Positions 55,440 to 64,000 of a stretch of 64,000 nucleotides of DNA are shown piece after piece. The position numbers and the translations under genes are program-made. The DNA lies in assembly GCF_030582395.1 (NCBI RefSeq), contig NZ_CP104381.1, positions 62,001 through 126,000 on the forward strand, written 5' to 3'. Under the pieces are notes generated by a model. It saw nothing but the letters and a program-made list of their open reading frames with translations, had not been told where the DNA came from and made no database searches. The stretch comes from Ralstonia pickettii (GTDB lineage Bacteria > Pseudomonadota > Gammaproteobacteria > Burkholderiales > Burkholderiaceae). Position 1 is the first letter of the stretch, and the number at the start of each line of letters is the position of its first letter.

Positions 55440-56660
55440 ATGGAATTCCTGCAATCGCTGCTGGCACCCCGCCTGCAAAACGTTGAAACGTCCGCCATCC
55501 GCGAGTTGTTCAAGGTGCTCGGCAAGCCGGGCCTGATCTCGTTTGCGGGCGGCTTTCCTGACTCGGCCCTGTTTGACGTGGAAGGCCTGAAGGCCGCGGC
55601 CGACAGCGCGCTCACCACCGACGCCGCCCGCGCGCTGCAATACGGCGCCACCGAAGGCTTCGAGCCGCTGCGCGAGGCCATCGTCACGCTGATGAAGAGT
55701 CGCGGCGCCAACGTCGCCAACACCGACATCCTCGTCACTACCGGGTCCCAGCAAGGCCTGGATTTGCTGGGCAAGGTGCTGATCGGTGAAGGCGATACGG
55801 TGCTGACCGAAGCTCCCACTTTCCTCGCCGCCATCCAGGCGTTCAAGTTGTACGGCGCCAAGGTGGCCGGCGTGCCGACCGACGGCGACGGCCTGGATGT
55901 CGACGCGCTGGAAAAGGTGCTCGCCGGTGGTGGTGCCACCGCGCGCCCCAAATTCCTCTACGTGATTCCCAACTTCGGCAACCCGAGCGGCGCGCTGATG
56001 AGCCTGGAGCGCCGCAAGCGCCTGCTGGACGTGGCGGTGCAGCATAACCTGCTGATCGTGGAAGACGACCCTTACGGCGATCTGTATTTCGACGCGCCCC
56101 CGCCCCCGTCGCTATATGCGCTGTCGCAGCAGACCGACGGCGCGCAGGGGCGTGTGATCTACCTGGGCAGCTTGTCGAAGGTGGTGGCCCCGGGCCTGCG
56201 CGTGGGCTGGATGATCGCTTCGCAGCCGGTGCTGGGCAACGCGGTGATGGTCAAGCAGTTTGCCGACGCGCACACCTCCACGTTTGCGCAGGCCACAGCC
56301 GCCGCCTACCTGCGCAGCAATCGCCTGGACACCGTGCTGCCGCGCACGCGCGCTGCCTATGCCGAACGCGCCCACGCCATGGCCAACGGCCTGCATGCGC
56401 TGCTGCCCGACACCGAACTGACCTTCAACCGCCCGCGCGGCGGCATGTTCCTGTGGTGCGTCTTGCCGGGCCGCAATGCGAGCGATGTCGCCAAGGTGGC
56501 CATCGAGCGCGGCGTGGCGTTCGTGCCGGGTGCGGCGTTCTACCCGGTCGACCCGGATCGGTCGACGCTGCGTCTGTCGTACGCCACCTCGTCGCTGGCG
56601 CAGGTGGAAGAGGGTGTGCGCAAGCTCGCACACGCCATCGGCGAGTTCAAGCTGGGCTGA
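55440..56660 (+). CDS. PLP-dependent aminotransferase, class I/II (2-aminoadipate/LysN-like)
   Basis: A 406-residue fold-type I aminotransferase without a GntR domain. FAGGFPDSALFDVEGLKAA at the start, TTGSQQGLDLLGKVL, YVIPNFGNPSGALMSLERR and the PLP lysine in GSLSKVVAPGLRVGW are the marks. The group includes 2-aminoadipate, aromatic and valine aminotransferases. A regulator and a VOC gene follow closely. Confidence 0.88.
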   Translation: MEFLQSLLAPRLQNVETSAIRELFKVLGKPGLISFAGGFPDSALFDVEGLKAAADSALTTDAARALQYGATEGFEPLREAIVTLMKSRGANVANTDILVTTGSQQGLDLLGKVLIGEGDTVLTEAPTFLAAIQAFKLYGAKVAGVPTDGDGLDVDALEKVLAGGGATARPKFLYVIPNFGNPSGALMSLERRKRLLDVAVQHNLLIVEDDPYGDLYFDAPPPPSLYALSQQTDGAQGRVIYLGSLSKVVAPGLRVGWMIASQPVLGNAVMVKQFADAHTSTFAQATAAAYLRSNRLDTVLPRTRAAYAERAHAMANGLHALLPDTELTFNRPRGGMFLWCVLPGRNASDVAKVAIERGVAFVPGAAFYPVDPDRSTLRLSYATSSLAQVEEGVRKLAHAIGEFKLG

Positions 56661-56680
56661 CCGCTCCGGCGCAGGCCGCG

Positions 56681-57187
56681 GTGGCACCGGCACACACCGA
56701 CGCGCAGCAAACGCCCGCGCTGCTGCGCCGCCTGCTTCGCGCCAAAGACCGCATGGACGCCGCCTCGCACGAGGCGTGGCCTGTGAAGCGGCTGGCCGAA
56801 GTGAGCGGCGTGTCAGCGGCGCATTTTGCGCGCTCGTTCAAGCAGGCCTTCGGCATTCCGCCGCACCGCTACTTGCTCACGCGCCGTATCGAGCAGGCCA
56901 CCACGCTGCTGCGCGACACCGACCTGCCCATCATTGAAATCGCCTACGCCACGGGCTGGGAAAGCCTCGGCACCTTCGGCCGTATCTTCCGCGACATCAC
57001 CGGGCAGAGCCCGAGCGCCTTGCGCCGGGATGCCCAGGCCACCGCGCCGCAGCAACAACTCGACCGCGTGCCCGCCTGTGTGCTGAAGGCGGCGCAGCGG
57101 CCCGACCTTGTCACAGCAGTTTCGGAGAAGCGCCGCCAACTGGCGAAGGGTACAAATCCGTCACCTACCAACAACAAGGAGCGGTGA
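56681..57187 (+). CDS. Short AraC family regulator
   Basis: A protein of about 168 residues consisting mainly of the AraC double helix-turn-helix. First HTH: WPVKRLAEVSGVSAAHFARSFKQAFGIPPHRYL; second: LPIIEIAYATGWESLGTFGRIFRDITGQSPSALRR. There is no effector domain. The GTG start at 56,681 is a guess (an ATG at 56,753 is the alternative). It overlaps the following VOC gene by one base. Short AraC plus VOC pairs are common, with the VOC protein possibly supplying ligand sensing. Confidence 0.82.
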   Translation: MAPAHTDAQQTPALLRRLLRAKDRMDAASHEAWPVKRLAEVSGVSAAHFARSFKQAFGIPPHRYLLTRRIEQATTLLRDTDLPIIEIAYATGWESLGTFGRIFRDITGQSPSALRRDAQATAPQQQLDRVPACVLKAAQRPDLVTAVSEKRRQLAKGTNPSPTNNKER

Positions 57188-57603
57188 TGAGCCAAGGGAT
57201 CAATGTCGTCGGGCTGTATGTGGACGATCAGGACGCGGCGCTGGCGTTTTATGTCGACAAGCTGGGGTTTCGCGTGCACACCGATGTGCGTAACGGCCCG
57301 TACCGGTGGCTGACGGTGCAGCATCCGGAGCAGCCGTCGTTTCAGCTCGGCCTGTTCCAGCCCGGGCCCCCCATCCACGACGAAGCCACCGCGCAGACGC
57401 TGCGCGCCATGGTGGCCAAGGGCGCGATGCCGCCGCTGGTGCTGACCGTCGCCGATTGCCGCGCCGCCTATGCCCAATTGCGCGAGCGCGGCGTGGAATT
57501 CACGCAGGAGCCGATCGACCGCTTCGGCAGCGTCGACGCCGGCTTTCGTGACCCGGCCGGCAACGGCTGGAAGATGATCCAGGCCGCCGGAGGTGCACAG
57601 TGA
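57187..57603 (+). CDS. VOC family protein coupled to the AraC regulator
   Basis: A 138-residue glyoxalase-fold protein: INVVGLYVDDQDAALAFYVDKLGF at the start and FRDPAGNGWKMIQ at the end. The ATG overlaps the AraC stop (TGATG), with AAGGAGCGG upstream, so the two are translationally coupled. It may bind the effector that the AraC protein itself cannot. This role is inferred from context only. Confidence 0.87.
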   Translation: MSQGINVVGLYVDDQDAALAFYVDKLGFRVHTDVRNGPYRWLTVQHPEQPSFQLGLFQPGPPIHDEATAQTLRAMVAKGAMPPLVLTVADCRAAYAQLRERGVEFTQEPIDRFGSVDAGFRDPAGNGWKMIQAAGGAQ

Positions 57604-57684
57604 GCCCCCGCCACGCAATCCGCCAGTTTCACCGCTGGGTGTCGATGGCGTTCACGCTCACGCCCACCGCGGCAGTGTGAGTGT

Positions 57685-58085
57685 CGTACGTGAGGCTCTG
57701 AGGCCCGATTGCGGGGCTCAGACAGTCGAGCGTGAGTGTCCGAGGCTCGTCCACCGGGCTCAACGCCCGGAACATGACCGTTCGAGGTCGAAAAATCGGG
57801 CTCAGAGGGCCGAGCGCGAGGGGTCGGCGGCCGGACGCCGAGCCTCTGAGGCTCAAGCGCCGACCTCAAAGCCCGGAGCGTACGTGTTTGAGGTCGAAAA
57901 TGTCGACCTTGAAGCGTGGAACACGAGGGTTTGAGGCTCGAGTGCCAGGGTCCAGGGGCGGAACGCGAGGGTTTGAGGGTCGAGCGCCGAGGTCCAAGCT
58001 CGGAGCGCGAGGGTCTGAGGGTCGAGCGCCGAGGTCCAAGCTCGGAACCCGAGGCTCTGACGTCCGATCGCCGGGTTCAGAACCC
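57685..58085. repeat. 42-bp tandem minisatellite between the VOC and MFS genes
   Basis: Units starting GGA(A/G)C at 57,833, 57,875, 57,918, 57,960, 58,002 and 58,044 are 42 bases each (one is 43). The units at 57,960 and 58,002 differ at two of 42 positions; earlier ones decay toward 57,685. The core is GAGGGTYTGAGGGTCGAGC. A multiple of three, it encodes 14-residue repeats in several frames, none with a convincing start. The 509-base gap holds no other gene. Confidence 0.85.
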
Positions 58086-58112
58086 CGCGCGTGGCGTTGC
58101 GCGCTCGGGCTT

Positions 58113-59309
58113 TCAATGGGCGACCGACGTGGCTGCAGGTTCATCAGCCGGCGCTGCCCCATGCCGGCCGCCCATCCGCCACAGCACCACCGCCACCACA
58201 TGGCAAGCGGCTGCTGCCCACCCCAGCATGCCCGGCCCGCCGTGCGCCACGGCGAGCGCGCCAACGCCGGACCCCAGCGCAATCCCCACATACACGGCCG
58301 ACGCATGCAGCGACAGCGTGATCGGTGACACATCGGGCGCCAGGCGGATCAAGCGCGTCGCTTGCGCCGGGCCGAAGCCCCAGCCGGCCATGCCCCACAG
58401 CACGACCGCGCCGATGGCGACCGCGCTGGCCGCCGTGCCATGCAGCACCTGGGCCGACAGCGAGAGCACCGAGAACGCCAGCACGATGCCCGCGCTGCTC
58501 ACCGCCAGCACGCGCGCCACGCCAGCCCGGTCGGTCATGTGGCCGCCCAGGCCCGTGCCCAGTGCCGCAAAGCTGCCGACCAGGAACAGCACGATGCCCA
58601 CGTGCTGCGGCACGAACCCGAGCCCCTGCACAAAGAACGGTGCGACGTAGGTGTAGAACGTAAAGCCGCCTGCGGCCCACAGCGTGGACACCGCCAACGC
58701 GCCCAGCATGCCGGGCCGGCGCGCCACGCTCAGACGTTGCGCCAGCGTGGTTACGCTGTGCGGCAGGTCGCGCGGCAGACCGAAGGCGAGGCCAGCCGTG
58801 GCCAGCGCCGAGAGCACACCGCATGCGATGAACGTCGAGCGCCAGTCGCCTTGCGCGGCAATCCACGCGCCCAGCGGCACACCGAGCGCCACCGCCACCG
58901 TGCCGCCACCCGTGATGACGGCCAGCGCCGAGCCGCTGCGCGAGGCCGGCACCAGCGAGGTCGCCACCGCATTGGCCGTCGGCAGGAACACGCCGGCTGC
59001 CAGCGCCAGCAACACGCGCGCCGCCATCAACTGTCCGAAGCCGTGCGCGGTAGCCGCCAGCAGATTGCCCGCCGCAAAGATGGTCAGCGCGCCGATCAAC
59101 ACGCGGCGCCGGTCGAAGTTGCCGAGCAGCGTCGCCATCGCGGGCGAGCCCACGGCATATGTGACGGCAAACACGGTGACGAGCTGCCCTGCCGCCGGCA
59201 CGCTCACGCCCAGGTCTGCGGCCAGCACCGGTAGCAGCCCGGCGATCATGAAACCTTCAGTGCCGATGGCGAACGCGCCCAGGCACAACCACCACAGCGA
59301 TGCCGGCAT
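58113..59309 (-). CDS. MFS exporter, AraJ/YdhP-like (DHA1 family)
   Basis: A 398-residue transporter with 12 helices. Motifs include GAFAIGTEGFMIAGLLPVLA at helix 1, NFDRRRVLIGALTIFAAGN in the helix 2-3 loop, and GGTVAVALGVPLGAWIA (antiporter motif C) in helix 5. It probably exports drugs or sugars. CAGGAGCCGACC precedes the ATG. The stop is 28 bases from the minisatellite. Confidence 0.87.
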   Translation of the reverse strand: MPASLWWLCLGAFAIGTEGFMIAGLLPVLAADLGVSVPAAGQLVTVFAVTYAVGSPAMATLLGNFDRRRVLIGALTIFAAGNLLAATAHGFGQLMAARVLLALAAGVFLPTANAVATSLVPASRSGSALAVITGGGTVAVALGVPLGAWIAAQGDWRSTFIACGVLSALATAGLAFGLPRDLPHSVTTLAQRLSVARRPGMLGALAVSTLWAAGGFTFYTYVAPFFVQGLGFVPQHVGIVLFLVGSFAALGTGLGGHMTDRAGVARVLAVSSAGIVLAFSVLSLSAQVLHGTAASAVAIGAVVLWGMAGWGFGPAQATRLIRLAPDVSPITLSLHASAVYVGIALGSGVGALAVAHGGPGMLGWAAAACHVVAVVLWRMGGRHGAAPADEPAATSVAH

Positions 59310-59370
59310 GGTCGGCTCCTGTCGGAAGAAGAAATCGGAAGGGGACCGGAGCGCGGAGGCTCCGCGAGGA

Positions 59371-60078
59371 TCAGCGCGCGGTGGAGCGGGCCGTCTGGCC
59401 GAACAGCACGCTGCGCTCGTCGTCGGAGATGTCTTCGCGCCGGCGTGAGTAGGCGCGTTCCACTCCGGCATAGGCGCGCTGCGTGGCCGGGCGTGCACCA
59501 ACGGCTTCGAACCAGCGCTGCAGGTGCGGAAAGTCGTTCAAGTCCTGGCCGTGCCCAGCGTGCGGCACGATCCACGGGTAGGCCGCGATGTCGGCGATCG
59601 TGTAGTCGTTGCCGGCAATGTAGGGGCGATCGGCCAGCCGGCGGTTGAGCACGCCGTACAGGCGGTTTGTTTCCTTGGTGTAGCGCTCGATGGCGTAGGG
59701 CACGCGCTCCGGTGCATACACGTTGAAGTGGCCGATCTGCCCGGCCATGGGGCCCAGACCACCCACCTGCCAGAACAGCCACTTGAGCACTTCCATGCGG
59801 CCGTGCAGGTCGGTGGGGATCAGCTGCCCGGTCTTCTCAGCCAGATACAGCAGCATGGCGCCCGATTCGAACAGCACCACGGGCTCGGTCCCCTGGCCTG
59901 GGTCGTGATCGACCATGGCTGGGATCTTGTTGTTGGGCGAGATGGCCAGGAACTCGGGCTTGAACTGTTCACCCCGGCTGATATCGACGGGGATGACGCG
60001 ATGCGGCAAGCCGGTTTCGGCAAAGAACAGCGCCATCTTCAGGCCATTGGGCGTGGCGCAATAGTAGAGGTCGATCAT
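59371..60078 (-). CDS. Glutathione S-transferase, Nu class (YfcG-like)
   Basis: A 235-residue GST. The thioredoxin-like N-domain opens IDLYYCATPNGLKMALFF, where TPNG-K is the YfcG motif that binds GSSG. NNKIPAMVDHDP and LFESGAMLLYLAE follow. The helical C-domain has GNDYTIADIAAYPWI. Known members are disulfide-bond reductases. It stands 61 bases upstream of the MFS gene on the same strand. Confidence 0.88.
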   Translation of the reverse strand: MIDLYYCATPNGLKMALFFAETGLPHRVIPVDISRGEQFKPEFLAISPNNKIPAMVDHDPGQGTEPVVLFESGAMLLYLAEKTGQLIPTDLHGRMEVLKWLFWQVGGLGPMAGQIGHFNVYAPERVPYAIERYTKETNRLYGVLNRRLADRPYIAGNDYTIADIAAYPWIVPHAGHGQDLNDFPHLQRWFEAVGARPATQRAYAGVERAYSRRREDISDDERSVLFGQTARSTAR

Positions 60079-60172
60079 GGCGGGAGCCTCGTGTTCTGTC
60101 CTGTTGATTGACAGAGTACGCGCGCGAGTGGCCTTTTGTAATGTCCAGAAAATGGAATTTTCAGGTGACCAC

Positions 60173-61366
60173 TCAGGGGTTGTGCGCCTCTTCGGGGTGC
60201 ACTGTTTCGCAGGAGCGTGCGTACCATTCCCACGCTGCGGTGCCGCACAGCACGCCCGTTGCCAGCGCGGATACTGCGAGCGCGGGCAGTTCACTCGCCG
60301 GCAGCCATGCGCCGCCGAGTACCACCAGACCGACCACGTGTGCCGGACGCAACCGCCCGAAGATCGCCCACTTGAACAACAGGTTGCCCAGCATATACAA
60401 CGCCGCGCTACCCAGCACCGCCAGCGTCGTCCCTTCATGCGCTTGGCCCACCGGATGCGCCAGCACAAACTCATCGGCCACTGCCCCGACGATGATGCCG
60501 GCCACCAGCACCACGTGGATGTAGGTGTAGGCCAGCCGTGCGAGCCGGCCCGGATCCGCCGAATCCGCCATGGTGCGCGCGCCGCGCTCGGCAATCCTGT
60601 CGAAATACAGCCACCACATCGCCAGGCTGCCGATGAACGACATCGCCATCGCCGCGATGTTTTGTGCGGTCCAGTCAAGCCCTGCAAACGTGGACCCCGT
60701 GACCAGCACCGATTCGCCCAGCGCGATGATGATGAACAGCGAGCAGCGCTCGGCCATGTGGCCGCCTTCCACGTTCCAATCGTTGGTGGTGGAGCGGCCG
60801 AGGCCCGGCGTGTAGAAGCCTATCGATGGCCCAAGCCATTCGATGGCCAGCGCGATGATCCAGCACGCCCAGCGCAAGTAACCGTCGGACAGGCCGCCTG
60901 CCAGCCACAGCACTGCAGAGATGCCGAGCCACGTGCCGATGCGCTGGAAGTTGCGCCGCATGAGCAGCGACTCGCCGCGCACGGCCCACAGGAAGAACAG
61001 CGTGCGGCCGAGCTGCATGAACACATAGGCAAGCGCAAACGCCAATCCGCGCGAGCCGAACGCCTGCGGCAGCGAGGCCGAGAGCAGCAGCCCGCCCGTC
61101 ATCAGCACGAGCATCAGCATGCGGATGGCGAGCTTGTCCGGATCGAGCCAGTTGGTCACCCACGACGTGAAGATCCACACCCACCACACCGCCAGCATCA
61201 GCAGCAGCGCCTGTGCGCCGCCTTGCAGCGTGAAGTTGCCGATCAGCAGGTGCGAGAGCTGCGTCACCGCAAACACGAACACCAGATCGAAGAACAGCTC
61301 GATGTTGGTGACGCGGTGGTGGCTATGGGCCCCTTCGGGCGCGGGGCGGAGGTAACTGCGGGGCAT
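60173..61366 (-). CDS. Low-temperature requirement A (LtrA) family membrane protein
   Basis: A 397-residue protein with about 12 hydrophobic helices. HHRVTNIELFFDLVFVFAVTQLSHLL is the diagnostic LtrA opening, and LFIIIALGESVLVTGSTF lies in the middle. Function is unknown apart from a cold-growth phenotype for the Listeria member. It lies 31 bases upstream of nothing obvious and downstream of a LysE gene on the same strand; an operon is possible. Confidence 0.87.
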   Translation of the reverse strand: MPRSYLRPAPEGAHSHHRVTNIELFFDLVFVFAVTQLSHLLIGNFTLQGGAQALLLMLAVWWVWIFTSWVTNWLDPDKLAIRMLMLVLMTGGLLLSASLPQAFGSRGLAFALAYVFMQLGRTLFFLWAVRGESLLMRRNFQRIGTWLGISAVLWLAGGLSDGYLRWACWIIALAIEWLGPSIGFYTPGLGRSTTNDWNVEGGHMAERCSLFIIIALGESVLVTGSTFAGLDWTAQNIAAMAMSFIGSLAMWWLYFDRIAERGARTMADSADPGRLARLAYTYIHVVLVAGIIVGAVADEFVLAHPVGQAHEGTTLAVLGSAALYMLGNLLFKWAIFGRLRPAHVVGLVVLGGAWLPASELPALAVSALATGVLCGTAAWEWYARSCETVHPEEAHNP

Positions 61367-61397
61367 TGGGTGTCCTCGGTGCGGCCTTGGGGGGCGA

Positions 61398-62045
61398 TCA
61401 GGCCGAATGCATGCCGAGCGTGAGCGTGCCTGCGCCCACCATCACCGCGCCGCCCGCGTAGCCGAAGCGGCGCTGTGCGGCCACGCTCGTCAGGCGCTTG
61501 GCGAGCAGCTTGGCGGCCAGCGCGTACATCGACGCATTGGCGGCGGCCAGGATGACGAAGGTCGGCAGCAGGATCGCACTCTGCGAGAGGAAGGTCTGCT
61601 CGGCCGACATGAACTGCGGCACGAAGGCGACGAAGAAGACGATGCTCTTGGGGTTCAGTGCGGTGACCGTCCAGGCCGACAGGAAGCGGCGGCCCGCGGA
61701 CTTCCGCTGCACGGGGAGGGTGGCCTCGGGCGCGTCCGCCTGTACGTCGTCCTGCAGACGGCGTGCGCTGAGAATGGACTTGATGCCCAGATAGACGAGG
61801 TACGAACCGCCGATGAGCTTGAGCGCCGTGAAGGCCGTGGCCGAAGCAGCCAGCAGCGCCCCCGCACCGGCAAGGGAAACCGCCATGGCGGTCGTGTCGC
61901 CTGCCGCCACGCCGGCAACGGTGCTCCACGCCGAGCGGCCACGGTTGGCCAGCGAATCACCAATCACCAAAAGGATGGTCGGGCCGGGGATGAGCAGGAT
62001 GATGATGCTGGCGCCGATGAAGGCCAGCCAGGTTTGGAGGGTCAT
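61398..62045 (-). CDS. LysE/RhtB family amino-acid exporter
   Basis: A 215-residue inner-membrane exporter with about six helices. FIGASIIILLIPGPTILLVIGDSLANRGR at the start and GGSYLVYLGIKSI and LNPKSIVFFVAFVPQF later are LysE/RhtB signatures. A loop at about residues 100-115 is charged. The substrate (homoserine, threonine or other) cannot be told. Confidence 0.88.
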   Translation of the reverse strand: MTLQTWLAFIGASIIILLIPGPTILLVIGDSLANRGRSAWSTVAGVAAGDTTAMAVSLAGAGALLAASATAFTALKLIGGSYLVYLGIKSILSARRLQDDVQADAPEATLPVQRKSAGRRFLSAWTVTALNPKSIVFFVAFVPQFMSAEQTFLSQSAILLPTFVILAAANASMYALAAKLLAKRLTSVAAQRRFGYAGGAVMVGAGTLTLGMHSA

Positions 62046-62148
62046 GGGGTGGCTCGCTGTGTTGTTGGGGGGTGGGGAGACAGTTATCCATGAAAAAAAT
62101 GGGGCGTCAAATGGGGTGGGTGTTTTTTGTCTTTGGTTTTTGGGTTGG

Positions 62149-62360
62149 TGGTCCGCCCCCCTTTCGTTCCCTGCCGGGACCGACTCACTTTTCTTTGTCT
62201 TGCCAAAGAAAAGTAAGCAAAAGAAAGGCGCGCCCGAGATGGCGACTTCCCCTTGAATTTGTGTGACCGGGCGGGGAAGGAGGCAAACTCGCTTCGCTCA
62301 GACAGGCCTCCTTCCTTTTTCCGCCCGCTCACAAAAATTCAAGGCGCCATCAAGGGCTCA
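62149..62360 (+). repeat. Dispersed palindromic repeat, copy R6
   Basis: Close match of R1, including arms GGAAGGAGG with CCTCCTTCC and the end GCCATCAAGGGCTCAACG. The outer arm GTGACCGGGCGG pairs with CCGCCCGCTCAC. It stands upstream of the LysE gene start and, with R7, forms the second composite. The gap 62,046-62,687 has no gene. Confidence 0.9.
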
Positions 62361-62373
62361 ACGTCAAAAGAGA

Positions 62374-62401
62374 AAGGCCAACCCGTCGCGAGGTTGGCCT
62401 T
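62374..62401. other. Hairpin in the spacer of the R6-R7 composite
   Basis: AAGGCCAACC and GGTTGGCCTT with an eight-base loop, the counterpart of 4,118-4,146. The flanks GTCAAAAGA(G/T)A and TGTCGTTTGG are also shared with the first composite. Confidence 0.7.
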
Positions 62402-62450
62402 GTCGTTTGGGTCGGCACCCAGATGGTTCGGCTGTTGTCCTTTGACTTTC

Positions 62451-62662
62451 CTGCCCTAGATGGCGCCTTCAATTTTTGTAAGCGGGCGGAAAAAAGGCGG
62501 GGAACTGTCTGAGCGCAGCGAGTTTTCCCCGCCTCCGCACGGTTACGGAAATTGAAGGAATCTTTCGCCATCTCGGGCGCGCATTTCTTTGCTTACTTTC
62601 TTTGGGCAAGACCAAAGAAAGTGAGTCAGCCCCGGCAGGGGATGAAACAAGGGGCGCACCAC
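62451..62662 (-). repeat. Dispersed palindromic repeat, copy R7 (inverted)
   Basis: Inverted copy matching R2 in position within the composite, but its arms are different: GGCGGGGAA with TTCCCCGCC. The loop CTCGCTGCGCTCAGACAG is unchanged. The outer ends read ATTGAAGG rather than ATTCAAGG on both sides, another paired change. Confidence 0.9.
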
Positions 62663-62687
62663 CAAGGCAAAAAACAACCCAAAAAAC

Positions 62688-63668
62688 CTACCCATGCCTC
62701 CGCGCCGCCAACCCCACCCCACTCACCAACAACACCGCAGCCGCCACTTCAAGCCCATGTGGCCATCGTGCCTCATAGATAAACCCATACAAGAGCGCGA
62801 ACACCGTCTCGAACACAATCAACTGCCCCGACAGCGTCAACGGCAACTTGCGGCTGGCTGCATTCCACAGGCTGTTCCCGAGCACAGACGCCCCCAGCGC
62901 CACGCCCATATTCACCAGCCAGAACATCCCCCATGCCGATGCGGGCTGCGCAGAAGCCGTCGCCATGCCGGGCAGCAAGAACGCCGGCACGGCCAGTGCC
63001 AGTGACAGCACCCCAGTCGCAACGCCCGTCAACAGCGACCACTCCCGGCTCGTGAACTGCGGCCGCGCGCGCAGGTACCGCGCATTGCACACCGCATACA
63101 CCGTCCAGCACGCCAGCGCACCCGCTGCCATCAACAGCCCGATGAAATAGGTTCTGCCGCCGGCATTCGAATGTACGTCGGGCGCATCCAGATAAATGCA
63201 CACCACGCCCGCGACGGCCATCAGCAAAGGCAGGGCCAGCTGGCGCAGGGGCAGGCTGCCGCGTTCAGCGGCGCCGGCCAGCGTGACCGTCACGGGCAAC
63301 AGCCCGACGATGAGCGACACCGGCGCCACGCCTGCGCGCTGCACACCACCGGCCACGCACAGGTAGTAAAGGATGTTGCCCGGCAGCGATAGCAACAGCA
63401 GCGCCACCCAATCCCGCCGCGTCGTCTTGCGCCACAGCGTGCGCCACACCGGCAGCGCCAGTACGAGCGAGAGCACCCCGTACAGCACATAGCGCGCCGC
63501 TGAAAGCGCCAGCGGCGAGAACTGCGGCAGCATTTTCGGCGCGACGAAGATGACGCCCCACAGCGCGCCGGCCGCGACGCCGTAGCCGATGCCCGTGAGG
63601 TGGTCGCGCCGCGCATCGTGCTGATTGTGATGCAGCTGTGTTGCAGTGGAGGTGTCGCCAACAGCCAT
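62688..63668 (-). CDS. EamA family (DMT) transporter
   Basis: A 326-residue membrane protein with ten helices in two EamA halves: GVAAGALWGVIFVAPKMLPQF opens the first, GLLMAAGALACWTVYAVCNARYL the second. It ends with the short tail GLAARRHG. I prefer the ATG giving MAVGDTST; a start 12 codons earlier adds a polar leader. It runs downstream of the divergent or same-strand AraC gene at the window end. Substrate unknown. Confidence 0.85.
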   Translation of the reverse strand: MAVGDTSTATQLHHNQHDARRDHLTGIGYGVAAGALWGVIFVAPKMLPQFSPLALSAARYVLYGVLSLVLALPVWRTLWRKTTRRDWVALLLLSLPGNILYYLCVAGGVQRAGVAPVSLIVGLLPVTVTLAGAAERGSLPLRQLALPLLMAVAGVVCIYLDAPDVHSNAGGRTYFIGLLMAAGALACWTVYAVCNARYLRARPQFTSREWSLLTGVATGVLSLALAVPAFLLPGMATASAQPASAWGMFWLVNMGVALGASVLGNSLWNAASRKLPLTLSGQLIVFETVFALLYGFIYEARWPHGLEVAAAVLLVSGVGLAARRHG

Positions 63669-63774
63669 GGAGCGCCTGTCCGAAAAGATCAATCGAACCG
63701 GCACTCTGCGCGCGCGCGTGCCGCGCGTCTTGGCGAAGACGGCTGCGCTTTGGCAAAAACGGAAACCGCCCGGG

Positions 63775-64000
63775 CTAGCGGCGCACCGCCGCCGGCGTGA
63801 TGCCGTGCGCGGCCTTGAGGTGGCGCGTGAGCGCGCTTTGGTCGTAATAGCCGGTGCGCGCGGCGATCTCGGCGATGGGCAGGGCGGTGGTTTCCAGCAG
63901 CGTCAATGCATGCCACAGCCGTACCTGGGCCAGATGCGCATGCAGCGTGGTGCCGTAGGCGGCGCGAAACAGCGTGGCGAGGTGGCGCGCGCTGACGCCC
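63775..64000 (-). CDS. AraC family regulator, C-terminal part (cut by the window end)
   Basis: The last 75 residues of an AraC-type protein. GVSARHLATLFRAAYGTTLHA is part of the first helix-turn-helix, and LPIAEIAARTGYYDQSALTRHLKAAHGITPAAVRR is the second, before a stop. The N-terminal effector domain lies beyond 64,000. It is encoded on the same strand as and upstream of the EamA gene, 107 bases away, and may regulate it. Confidence 0.85.
   Translation of the reverse strand, partial: GVSARHLATLFRAAYGTTLHAHLAQVRLWHALTLLETTALPIAEIAARTGYYDQSALTRHLKAAHGITPAAVRR

Noticed and set aside
57685..58085. Possible CRISPR array
   Set aside because: The units are contiguous 42-bp tandem copies without unique spacers, and there are no cas genes.

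Overview
The window looks like chromosome from a betaproteobacterium of the order Burkholderiales, most likely Ralstonia (pickettii/insidiosa type). The reasons are uniformly GC-rich coding sequence, TAGAAT/TATAAT-like -10 boxes, Ralstonia-like proteins throughout, and gene orders typical of that group: metK divergent from two lipid A acyltransferases and dapF; methyltransferase-SDR-folB; ttcA-glmU-glmS. No tool was run. All family names rest on reading motifs and remembered family features.

Layout. 1-16.3 kb is mostly core: metK (start codon region only), two LpxL-type acyltransferases, dapF, ppk2, pyrE, xth, argC, an SPFH protein, a YdcF-type protein, a MarR/EamA divergent pair with a shared operator motif, an M48 protease, ampG, a MidA-type methyltransferase, a FolM-like SDR and folB. 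16.6-26.9 kb is an accessory block between folB and ttcA. It holds arginine catabolism (rocD-rocF with a divergent LysR gene), a TetR-controlled YbhG/F/S-type ABC exporter with its outer-membrane factor, and a PanE-like reductase. 27.0-31.6 kb is ttcA, glmU and glmS.

31,635-48,402 is a 16.8-kb Tn7-like element inserted 23 bp after the glmS stop codon. I could delimit it to the base: 5-bp target duplication ACAGA, imperfect terminal inverted repeats starting TGAT, and three 20-bp-phased AAATATGTT repeats at the glmS-proximal end. Its transposition genes are gone except a truncated TnsD/TniQ gene, now joined to a truncated DUF4010 gene. The cargo looks like a redox, metal and low-oxygen stress package. 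It has an SHP/diheme cytochrome/cytochrome b operon with a QseBC-like two-component system, a CDF metal exporter, cytochrome b561, a P1B-5 ATPase fused to hemerythrin, two universal stress proteins, and a MacB/LolCDE-like export system with two FNR/ANR-type boxes. Several remnant genes (CBS, GltI, an unidentified exported protein) show repeated rearrangement. The native glmS terminator lies just outside the far end.

48.6-64 kb is flexible chromosome: FAD monooxygenase, patatin, PoxB-like enzyme, hemerythrin, PRC-barrel protein, aminotransferase, AraC+VOC pair, a 42-bp minisatellite, MFS, GST, LtrA, LysE and EamA genes, and a partial AraC gene at the end.

A second notable feature is a family of seven ~205-215-bp intergenic repeats (3.9, 4.2, 16.3, 23.9, 25.7, 62.2 and 62.5 kb). 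Each has a constant module with a small hairpin and a long palindrome whose arms differ between copies but stay complementary. Two pairs form near-identical ~500-bp head-to-head composites, and a third inverted pair encloses the outer-membrane-factor gene.
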